A program made the translations under genes and the position numbers. 5,659 nt of DNA from JBDNIO01 sp041688215. Its GTDB lineage: Bacteria; Pseudomonadota; Gammaproteobacteria; Nevskiales; Salinisphaeraceae. This document shows positions 1 to 5,626 of this stretch, in pieces. The notes below the pieces were generated by a model. The model ran no database searches. It saw nothing but the letters and a program-made list of their open reading frames with translations, and was not told the DNA's origin. The stretch spans positions 1 to 5,659 of the forward strand of contig JBDNIO010000222.1 in the NCBI GenBank assembly GCA_041688215.1. Direction: 5' to 3'. The stretch's first letter is position 1. Each line of letters opens with the position of its first letter.

Positions 1-73
1 CGCCTAAGTCTTTCTCGGTCTTTATGCCCTTGGCAAGCTCGCCTGCCAAAGCCTTCATTTTGTCCTGTTCCAT
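1..73 (-). CDS. IS256-family transposase, N-terminal fragment
   Basis: The frame begins ATG at 73 and encodes MEQDKMKALAGELAKGIKTE followed by KDLG before the window edge, 24 codons in all. IS256-family (Mutator-like, DDE) transposases often start this way, with a short helical stretch of the form ALAxELxKGxKTxEDL ahead of the part that binds the ends; the catalytic DDE domain lies beyond the window. An AAAGGAG ribosome-binding site (82-88, minus strand) sits eight bases upstream of the ATG, which supports this start. The frame differs from that of the interrupted TPR gene. Completeness and activity cannot be judged from 24 codons. Confidence 0.75.
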   Translation of the reverse strand, partial: MEQDKMKALAGELAKGIKTEKDLG

Positions 74-78
74 CTGCT

Positions 79-115
79 CTGCTCCTTTGCGGGTACATTA
101 CCCTGTGTGGAGCAG
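79..115 (-). promoter_or_regulatory. Leader hairpin able to mask the transposase ribosome-binding site
   Basis: In minus-strand RNA the 5' arm CUGCUCC (115 to 109) is exactly complementary to GGAGCAG (85 to 79), which contains the GGAG core of the transposase ribosome-binding site. Inside lies a second perfect stem, GGGTA-ATG-TACCC (103 to 91). A transcript entering from the interrupted host gene would contain both arms and fold. A transcript starting inside the leader would lack the 5' arm. This arrangement is known in other insertion sequences (for example IS10 and IS50) as protection against activation by read-through. The pairing is seen directly; the function is inferred. Confidence 0.6.
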
Positions 116-140
116 TTACACAGTTTTTGAGACAGTCCCC
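116..140 (-). repeat. Terminal inverted repeat of the IS256-family element
   Basis: On the minus strand the segment reads GGGGACTGTCTCAAAAACTG and then TGTAA. IS256-family transposases bind ends of about 25 bases with a TGTGTAA motif in the inner half. The partner repeat at the other end of the element is not in the window, so the exact outer base cannot be fixed here. Confidence 0.7.
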
Positions 141-1277
141 ACCAAGCATAGGCTGGTCTGAGTTTGCCCGGCCAATACCCGCCAATATCTCCCGGCCCTG
201 TTCGAGATTGCCGCTTTTAATAAGCGCAACCGCATAGTTGTAGCGTAACTGAAGCTCAGGACTGCCCCGATTTTTATTGGCGTTTACCTCCAACGTCTGC
301 ATTGCGTTGGCCAACACTTCCGCAGCTTGTACGAACTGTCCCTGGGCCATAAAAATCCGGGCCTGCAAGTCAGCAATTGTTGCCGATTGTGCGGGCTGGG
401 CGTTTGGGGGCACATAGGCAAGCACCTGTTGCGCCTTAGAATATTGGCCGCGTGCATAGTCCAGATTTGCAAGTCCAATCCAGAGGCCGGCCAAAGCTTC
501 AGGGTCGTCGTCCTGTCGGCGCGCATCCAGGATGGCGCGTTGCGCCTGCTTACGCATCCCAAGGTCGAGATAAATCTGCGCCATCAGTGTGTGAAAACCA
601 CGGGGTGGTGCTTCGCTTTCGTCGCTGGGACCGGCGACTCTCAGCAACTCGATCAAGGCTTCGAACTTTTTATCTGTATCAAGCAGGTAGCGCACCAGAT
701 CAAGTCGCGGATCATCGGCTTCGGTTTTCCAGTTCCATTGTTCGCGGGAATCTTTTGCCGAAAGTGAACGCGTGGGCCGTAATAATTCGGGTGCGATCGG
801 CATGATAAACGCTTGCGACCCGGGTTTTGTTTCTATCGTCAATTTAAGGGCATCGGAAATGGCAAGATTTTTTATGTTGGGACGTGCCAGATAACCGTTA
901 TATTCAATTTGCACGCGATGTTTGCCAGGCTCTGCATTAAAGCGGAACAAGCGATCTGCTCCGCGCTGCAATAGCGCTGAGGCCTGTTTCTTGCTGTAAG
1001 TACGGGTAGCGCGGGGTTGCTCATCGATTGTCAGGGAGATCGATTCGAGCATGTAATGGCGCACTGACATATCGATATATACGGAAACGCGGCTTTCGGG
1101 CGGATATTGCGCAAGGAACTCTTGTGCAACAAGGTCGCGTAATGCCTGTGATGCCTCGTATTTCGTATTGGAAATGCTCCGTTCCGGCCGTGCTGAAGCG
1201 GCAGTTATCACGCTAAGGACAACGGCAGTGACGGCCATGAGAAGGCGTGTGCGCCAACGCAGCTTGGAAGACTTCAT
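141..1277 (-). CDS. Secreted TPR-repeat protein, 3' end interrupted by IS insertion
   Basis: From ATG at 1277 the minus strand is open without a stop to the window edge. The first 379 codons (to 141) belong to the gene; about 46 further codons are IS DNA read in a non-native frame. The N-terminus has a basic start (KSSKLRWRTR), a hydrophobic core around residues 12-25 and an ASA cleavage site near 29, so export to the periplasm is likely. No lipobox cysteine is seen. Residues ~60-160 look beta-rich with a PGKHRVQIEY segment, similar in style to PEGA/Ig-like domains. From ~190 come four to five TPR-like helical pairs, at about 190-215, 227-256, 261-290, 300-330 and 340-370 (for example GQYSKAQQVL and GQFVQAAEVL). 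The gene starts 39 bases after the thiolase stop, so co-transcription is plausible; its ribosome-binding site is weak. The specific role is unknown: TPR proteins usually mediate protein-protein contacts. The lost C-terminus probably makes it a pseudogene. Confidence 0.8.
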
Positions 1278-1316
1278 GCCTGCACTTTAATACTGGTCAG
1301 AATATGATATGCATCG

Positions 1317-2645
1317 TTAACTAAATTCCGCGTTTTCGAGTAACATTGCCGCTCCCAAACCGCCGCCCGCGCAGGTTGAGACCACGGCGTAACGTGCCTG
1401 TTCCGCCTGCAGGCGGCGTGCGGCGGTGGCCAGTATGCGCCCGCCGGTGGCGGCAAATGGGTTGCCGAGTGCGACTGAGCCGCCCCAGGGATTTAGTTTT
1501 TCTATGGGAATCGGGCCGCAGGCCTTGTCCAGACCCAGCTCGGTTTGAGCGAATTTATCGTCTGAAAGTGCCTGTTGATTCGCCAGGATTTGCGCGGCGA
1601 AAGCTTCGTGTAATTCGAATACATCGATGTCGTCCATGCTCAAGCCGTTGCGTGCCAGCAAGCGCGGAATCGACATCGTCGGACCGAGCAGCATTTCGGT
1701 ATGCATGTCGGTGACGCCGGTGATCTGGTAGTCGCGTACGATTGCCATGGGCGTTAATTGATGTTGCCGGGCGGCTTCGCTGCTCATCAACAACAACGCG
1801 GCTGAGCCATCGGTCAGGCCGGAAGCATTGCCGGCGGTAATCACACCATTTTTCTTATCGAATGAAGGCGTTAGCTTGGCGAGTTTTTCTTCCGTGGTGT
1901 CCGGGCGCATCGAATCATCGCACGTGACCGTGCTGCCGCTGTTGTTGGTGACCGACATAACATCGTCGTCGTAATGGCCTGCCTGCCACGCGGCGCCCGC
2001 GGATTGATGGCTGCGGGCGGCGTAAGCGTCAGCCTGTGCACGGGTTACGCCAAAGCGCTGCACCATGGCTTCGCAGGCGGTGCCCATATTCATGTTGGTG
2101 GTCAGATCAACGCCGCTGGGCAATTCCGGAATGATGTCTTTCGGACGCAGGCCGGCGAGAATTTTTAGTTTCTGGCCGGTGGATTTGGCGGTGGCCAGTT
2201 TCACCGCGCGCTTGCGCACGTTACGCGCCATGCGGATCGGTAAATCAGAAAAATTTTCGCTGCCGCCGGCCACGGCGATATCGATACGGCCGAGCGCGAT
2301 CATGTCGCACACGTTCATCACGCCCATGGCCGGGGACACGCCTGCCATGGAGATGGTGTAAGCCGGGATGGTGCTGGGGTAACCGGCGGTGAGCATGGCC
2401 TCGCGCGCGACGTTGGTGGTTTCCACGTCCTGCACCACCATGCCCATGGTGACGATTTCCACCTGTTTGGCGGCGACGCCGGTTTTTTCCAGGATGCATT
2501 TGAGCGGCAGCGCGGCAAGTTCGTAGTCGTAGAAGTCGCTGTAGGCGCCGCCGGAATTCAGGAACGGTGTGCGTACACCGCGCACGATTACCGGCAGGCG
2601 TTTTTTGGCGATATTGTCGTAGGCGTTTTTGCGGGTGGCGGCCAT
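1317..2645 (-). CDS. Thiolase-family protein (FadA2/HADHB-like) lacking the nucleophilic Cys
   Basis: The 442-residue protein has full thiolase length and fold markers: RGVRTPF (22-28), TSNVAREA-type TTNVAREA (77-84), AGGSENFSDLP (126-136), AKSTGQKL (153-160), LTDGSAALL (277-285), ELHEAFAAQILAN (344-356), NPWGGS (385-390) and STCAGGGLGAA (423-433). It most resembles the trifunctional-enzyme beta subunit and mycobacterial FadA2, enzymes that cleave 3-ketoacyl-CoA or condense acetyl-CoA. The HEAF histidine (346) and the C-terminal Cys425 are present. The nucleophile site reads TISMAGVSP where the family has TVTMACISA, so Gly102 replaces Cys. The GHPFAATG motif reads GNPFAATG, so Asn395 replaces His. 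Normal thiolytic chemistry is therefore doubtful; a thiolase-like protein with another lyase, condensing or binding role is possible. The start overlaps the MaoC stop (TAATG), with AGGAG at 2653-2657 seven bases upstream. Confidence 0.88.
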   Translation of the reverse strand: MAATRKNAYDNIAKKRLPVIVRGVRTPFLNSGGAYSDFYDYELAALPLKCILEKTGVAAKQVEIVTMGMVVQDVETTNVAREAMLTAGYPSTIPAYTISMAGVSPAMGVMNVCDMIALGRIDIAVAGGSENFSDLPIRMARNVRKRAVKLATAKSTGQKLKILAGLRPKDIIPELPSGVDLTTNMNMGTACEAMVQRFGVTRAQADAYAARSHQSAGAAWQAGHYDDDVMSVTNNSGSTVTCDDSMRPDTTEEKLAKLTPSFDKKNGVITAGNASGLTDGSAALLLMSSEAARQHQLTPMAIVRDYQITGVTDMHTEMLLGPTMSIPRLLARNGLSMDDIDVFELHEAFAAQILANQQALSDDKFAQTELGLDKACGPIPIEKLNPWGGSVALGNPFAATGGRILATAARRLQAEQARYAVVSTCAGGGLGAAMLLENAEFS

Positions 2646-3562
2646 TACTGGTCTCCTAATTTCAGCGATTTCGGCGCCTGTTTGAAATGGCCCACGAGGT
2701 GTACATCACCGCCCGGCGAGCATAACCGTAGCGCCTTGCCTTTAGGTCCATCGGAATTGCGGCTAACCTGTACCTGCATATCCCGCGCTGGCAAAGGCAG
2801 CGGTTTTACGTAGCGCACATCGAAATCACCAATCGGTATGCCGGCGTTCCGGATGGTTTCGTAACTGCGGGATAAAAACCCGAAGCCGTGCAGAATGCAG
2901 CCCTTGTAGCGGGTGCGGCGCGCCAACGGCCAGAGCGTGTGAATCGGGTTGAAGTCGCCGGTGAGCAGCGCGAAGTTCACGCCGTCGTTGGCGCTGGCGG
3001 ACCAGGTGCCCACGGTTTCAAATTCCGCTTCTTTGGCTTGCTTTTTTGCAGTCGATTTCTTCTTCGCTCCAGAAATCGGCACCGTGGCCATCACATCCAT
3101 GATCTGGCCTTTGGGCGCGCTTTGGGTATGCGCTTCCAGATGGGTGGCAATGCGCACACGGCGGCCATCGTTTTCGATACTTTCAAGATGGCCGCTGACT
3201 TCAATTTTCTCGCCGATCGGCAGGAGTTCGTGAGTCTGCACACGGCAGCCCTGATTCAGAACGCTCAGCAAATTATACGGTGCCTTGCCAGTGAGTTCGG
3301 CGACCAGGGCCATACCCCAATACGAAAACATATGCGGCGGCACGACGCCCACATATCTGTCCGCCGGCGCGCCGGTCCACTCTGCGTAGGCGCATACGAG
3401 TTCCTCAGGAACCGCGGGCAGCGTGCGGTGGACCGGCGGCGTGGGTGTTTCGACCTGTTTGCTGCCCGCACTGGGTAGCGCAGAGATCAGGCCCTGGGAA
3501 AACATGCCGTAAATATTCGGACCGTGGTATTTAAGATACCGCCAGGGGATGGATGTGCTCAT
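2645..3562 (-). CDS. MaoC-family double-hotdog acyl-CoA dehydratase (HtdX-like)
   Basis: The 305-residue cytosolic protein contains two hotdog domains. The N-terminal one (about 45-165) is degenerate. The C-terminal one (about 183-300) carries the hydratase-2 motif LLTGDFNPIHTL (199-210), with catalytic Asp203 and His208 and the following ILHGFGFL segment (223-230). Enzymes of this group hydrate trans-2-enoyl-CoA or -ACP to the (R)-3-hydroxyacyl form, or run the reverse reaction. The domains are joined by a Lys/Ala-rich linker (GAKKKSTAKKQAKEAE, 165-180), comparable to the basic linker of mycobacterial HtdX. The ATG at 3562 follows TGGAG with a six-base gap, a convincing start. The gene overlaps the downstream thiolase by one base, implying translational coupling. 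HtdX homologues commonly sit with a FabG4 reductase and a FadA2 thiolase; no reductase is present here. The substrate is unknown. Confidence 0.87.
   Translation of the reverse strand: MSTSIPWRYLKYHGPNIYGMFSQGLISALPSAGSKQVETPTPPVHRTLPAVPEELVCAYAEWTGAPADRYVGVVPPHMFSYWGMALVAELTGKAPYNLLSVLNQGCRVQTHELLPIGEKIEVSGHLESIENDGRRVRIATHLEAHTQSAPKGQIMDVMATVPISGAKKKSTAKKQAKEAEFETVGTWSASANDGVNFALLTGDFNPIHTLWPLARRTRYKGCILHGFGFLSRSYETIRNAGIPIGDFDVRYVKPLPLPARDMQVQVSRNSDGPKGKALRLCSPGGDVHLVGHFKQAPKSLKLGDQ
2653..2657 (-). promoter_or_regulatory. Ribosome-binding site of the thiolase gene inside the MaoC 3' end
   Basis: AGGAG on the minus strand lies seven bases ahead of the thiolase ATG and inside the last codons of the MaoC gene. 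The MaoC stop and the thiolase start share an A in TAATG. A ribosome finishing MaoC could reinitiate at once, so the two products are probably made in linked amounts. Confidence 0.7.
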
Positions 3563-3615
3563 TTCTTACTCCATTGTTGGATCTGAAAAGTTACCCCAGG
3601 AAGGGTGGCATTTGT

Positions 3616-3664
3616 TGTAGGGCAAGTCTGCGACTTGCCAAGCAAGCGGCACGCTTGCCCTACA
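3616..3664. repeat. REP-like double-hairpin element between the two gene pairs
   Basis: The outer ends TGTAGGGCAAG (3616-3626) and CTTGCCCTACA (3654-3664) are perfect 11-base inverted repeats. Inside, two adjacent hairpins can form instead: GGCAAGTC-TGC-GACTTGCC (3621-3639, 8-bp stem) and GCAAGCG-GCA-CGCTTGC (3642-3658, 7-bp stem), separated by AA. The shared CAAG/CTTG sequence lets the element switch between a long stem and a doublet of hairpins. This layout is typical of dispersed REP/BIME-like extragenic palindromes. No U-run follows on either strand, so it is not a classic intrinsic terminator. It may stabilise the 3' end of the upstream message or attenuate read-through into maoC. Copy number elsewhere in the genome is not known from this window. 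Confidence 0.7.
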
Positions 3665-3711
3665 GCCGCGCCGCAGCATATAAAGTTTGCGGAAGCGCGG
3701 GTTGGCTGTTA

Positions 3712-4596
3712 TCAGTCTATCCACTCGTCATAAAACGGCGGCATATCAGCAGAAGCTCGGGCCTTGAACTCGGCCGGGCGCTTCTCAAGAAACGCCTGTA
3801 CGCCCTCTTCGCCGTCGCCAATACTGGTGTAGAACATGCCCAGTGAATCTATGCGATGCGCTTCCAGGGGATGGGCTTGCGCGGAGTTGCGGTAAAGCAT
3901 TTGCCGGGTCAGGGCGATCGCCACCGGTGAGCGGTTCTCGGTGAATTTTCTGGCCAATGCCTTTGCCTCTTCCAGCAATTTGTCCGGCGCGCAAACAGAT
4001 TTTATCAAACCGCCTTTGTGGGCTTCTTCCGCTTTCAGAATGTCCGCTGAATAACACCATTCAAGCGCCTGCTGAATACCCACCAGGCGCGGCAGGAACC
4101 ACGTCGAGCAGGCTTCCGGCACGATGCCCAGTCGGCCGAATACGAATCCGATGCGGGCTTTTTCCGAGGCCAGGCGAAAATCCATGGCCAGGGTCATGGT
4201 CGCGCCAATACCCACCGCGGCGCCGTTGATGGCGGCGATTACCGGTTTTTTGCAATTGAAGATGGCCAGCGTTACACGCCCGCCGGTGTCGCGCACGCCT
4301 TTGATCATGGCTTCATCGTCCAGACGGTCATGCATGTCCTGCAACGTGGGATTCATCTCACCAGCAAGACCGAATACATTGCCATCGCTGGATAAATCCA
4401 TGCCGGCACAAAAGGCCTTGCCAGAACCGGTTACGACTATCGCGCGGATGTCGTCGTTGTCGTTCACACTGGTGAAAAAGCCTTCCAGTTCGTTCGCCAT
4501 TTCCACGGTAAAGGCATTCATCTGATCGGGACGGTTCAGGGTGAGCGTGGCGATATGCTCGTCCACATCCAGCGTCAGGGTCTTGTATTGCGTCAT
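3712..4596 (-). CDS. Crotonase-fold enoyl-CoA hydratase/isomerase family protein
   Basis: The 294-residue protein has the crotonase core: LTLNRPDQMNAF (18-29), the oxyanion-hole segment GSGKAFCAGMDLS (57-69), AAINGAAVGIGATMTLAMDF (121-140) and GRLGIVPEACSTWFLPR (154-170). Aligned by eye with rat mitochondrial enoyl-CoA hydratase, the catalytic Glu144 and Glu164 fall on Thr133 and Phe153, so ordinary hydratase chemistry is not expected. Glu161 in VPEACSTWFLP matches the position of the catalytic Glu in peroxisomal delta3,delta2-enoyl-CoA isomerases (SPEGCSS), suggesting double-bond isomerisation of unsaturated acyl-CoA. Other crotonase activities remain possible. The ATG lies two bases after the S-formylglutathione hydrolase stop, so the two are almost certainly co-transcribed. 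AGGA occurs about 12 bases upstream, a rather long spacing, so coupling to the upstream gene may help initiation. Confidence 0.87.
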   Translation of the reverse strand: MTQYKTLTLDVDEHIATLTLNRPDQMNAFTVEMANELEGFFTSVNDNDDIRAIVVTGSGKAFCAGMDLSSDGNVFGLAGEMNPTLQDMHDRLDDEAMIKGVRDTGGRVTLAIFNCKKPVIAAINGAAVGIGATMTLAMDFRLASEKARIGFVFGRLGIVPEACSTWFLPRLVGIQQALEWCYSADILKAEEAHKGGLIKSVCAPDKLLEEAKALARKFTENRSPVAIALTRQMLYRNSAQAHPLEAHRIDSLGMFYTSIGDGEEGVQAFLEKRPAEFKARASADMPPFYDEWID

Positions 4597-4598
4597 GA

Positions 4599-5456
4599 TT
4601 ATTTCATTTCCTGAAAAGCGACGGCGTGCTGCCGTAAATGGTCTTCGATAAACGTGGCGATAAAGAAATAGCTGTGATCGTAGCCGGGCTGGTAGCGAAT
4701 ATTAATCTCTACGTCGGCCTCGTCGCAGGCGGCCTGCAATAAACCGGGCCGCAGATGTTCGGCAAGAAAATTATCGCCTTCGCCCTGATCGATTAAAGGT
4801 GGCGGCATGCTATCAAAGCGGTGGCCGGCGGCAATTAACGCCGTCGTATCGTAACTGCGCCAAAGCGCCTTGTCGTCGCCAAGATAACCACCCAGCGCCT
4901 TTACGCCCCACGGCACCTGGCTTGGTGCACAAATCGGCGCCAGCGCGGAAACCGATGCGTAGCGCCCCGGGTTGCGCAGCGCGATTACCAGCGCGCCGTG
5001 TCCGCCCATGGAGTGGCCCATGATTGAAACCCTGTCTGAATAAATCGTGTCAGAAAATTCACTGGCAATTAACGCCGGTAATTCATCCACAACATAGTCA
5101 TACATATTGTACTTGCCGGCCCAGGGTTTTTGCGTGGCGTTTACGTAAAAGCCGGCACCACTACCGAAGTCGTATTCGTCGTCTTCCCCAGGCAGGTTGT
5201 GTCCGCGCGGGCTGGTGTCCGGTGCAATCAGGGCCAGACCCAGCTCTGCCGCAATGCGCTGCGCACAGGCCTTGTTCACAAAGTTTGCATCCGTACAGGT
5301 GAGGCCGGAAAGGTAATAAACCGCCGCCACGGGGCTGTGTTCGGCCTGGGGCGGCAAATACACCGAGAAAGTCATCTCGCAGTCGCAGCTTTTAGATTGA
5401 TGGGTGTAACGGCGTTGCCAGCCGCCAAAAGCCTTGTGTTCGTCTATTTGTTGCAT
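4599..5456 (-). CDS. fghA: S-formylglutathione hydrolase
   Basis: This serine hydrolase of the esterase D/FrmB family splits S-formylglutathione into formate and glutathione, the last step of glutathione-dependent formaldehyde detoxification in the cytosol. The alpha/beta-hydrolase core includes YYLSGLTCTDANF (47-59) with the conserved Cys54, APDTSPRG (78-85), GAGFYVNATQKPW (100-112), the nucleophile elbow GHSMGG (Ser149), QGEGDNF (Asp228) and GYDHSYF (His261), a complete triad. The length of 285 residues matches the family. The start at 5456 is chosen because MQQIDEHKAFGGWQRRY aligns with the N-terminus of E. coli FrmB (MELIEKHASFGGWQ). A longer in-frame start at 5573 would add 39 residues lacking family similarity. 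The Shine-Dalgarno signal is weak. The usual partner, S-(hydroxymethyl)glutathione dehydrogenase (adhC/frmA), is not upstream; repeats and a possible transposase gene occur there instead. Confidence 0.95.
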   Translation of the reverse strand: MQQIDEHKAFGGWQRRYTHQSKSCDCEMTFSVYLPPQAEHSPVAAVYYLSGLTCTDANFVNKACAQRIAAELGLALIAPDTSPRGHNLPGEDDEYDFGSGAGFYVNATQKPWAGKYNMYDYVVDELPALIASEFSDTIYSDRVSIMGHSMGGHGALVIALRNPGRYASVSALAPICAPSQVPWGVKALGGYLGDDKALWRSYDTTALIAAGHRFDSMPPPLIDQGEGDNFLAEHLRPGLLQAACDEADVEINIRYQPGYDHSYFFIATFIEDHLRQHAVAFQEMK

Positions 5457-5471
5457 GTGGTGAACTATCGA

Positions 5472-5625
5472 ATGAGTTTCAGCGCACGAGGCTAATACAA
5501 CGCGCCAGCATAATACAGTTGTAGCCTCTTCCAATACGAAATGAGTCTGAAGCCAGGCACATGTTTCCAACATGAAATGAGTCTGAGCTAAGCATAACCG
5601 TTCAAGATGGTGGGATGAAACTCAT
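5472..5625. repeat. Four ATGAGTYTSA repeats between fghA and the putative transposase
   Basis: GAAATGAGTCTGA occurs exactly twice (5538-5550 and 5574-5586). A related ATGAGTTTCA lies at 5472-5481, and its exact inverted copy TGAAACTCAT at 5616-5625. Thus there are three copies in one direction and one reversed within 154 bases. Two short palindromes are interspersed: ATGTT-TCC-AACAT (5561-5573) and GATGA-AAC-TCATC (5614-5626). Clusters like this are found at transposon ends as multiple transposase-binding sites, or as operators. Which applies here is not resolved. No convincing sigma70 promoter for fghA was found in this interval. Confidence 0.5.
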
Positions 5626-5626
5626 C

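Larger units (their letters stand above)
1..140 (-). mobile_element. IS256-family insertion sequence, transposase-proximal end (partial)
   Basis: Read on the minus strand, this stretch opens with GACTGTCTCAAAAACTGTG followed by TAACTGCTCC. This is the usual style of an IS256-family terminal inverted repeat, with its conserved TGTGTAA core. After a short leader come a good ribosome-binding site and the start of a transposase. The outer boundary is placed at about 140, where the TPR coding pattern stops making sense; a shift of a few bases is possible. IS256-family elements duplicate 8-9 bases of target, so the flank ATGCTTGGT (minus strand, 149 to 141) should recur beyond the far end, which is outside the window. 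The element lies in the same orientation as the upstream host genes. The family call rests on recognition of the end and the N-terminus, not on a search. Confidence 0.8.

Noticed and set aside
327..767. 146-codon plus-strand frame
   Set aside because: It runs antisense to the TPR gene, has no ribosome-binding site and no family-like motifs; the minus-strand frame has a signal peptide and repeated helical motifs.
2888..3478. 196-codon plus-strand frame
   Set aside because: It is a shadow of the MaoC gene, whose catalytic motif, start and ribosome-binding site are clear; the plus-strand product has no recognisable domain.
3616..3664. Rho-independent terminator
   Set aside because: The stems are strong but no run of U follows on either strand; the symmetry fits a REP-like element better.
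5457..5530. Remnant of adhC 3' end upstream of fghA
   Set aside because: The frame ending in TAG before fghA has another stop eight codons upstream and no similarity to the dehydrogenase C-terminus.
5505..5530. Sigma70 promoter for fghA (TTGGAA with TATTAT, minus strand)
   Set aside because: The spacer between the two boxes is only about 13 bases, too short for a credible promoter.
5457..5573. N-terminal extension of fghA starting at 5573
   Set aside because: The extra 39 residues do not resemble the family, cover the repeat cluster, and the start at 5456 matches the FrmB N-terminus.
5472..5586. CRISPR array
   Set aside because: The repeats are only 10-13 bases, unevenly spaced, and one related copy is inverted.
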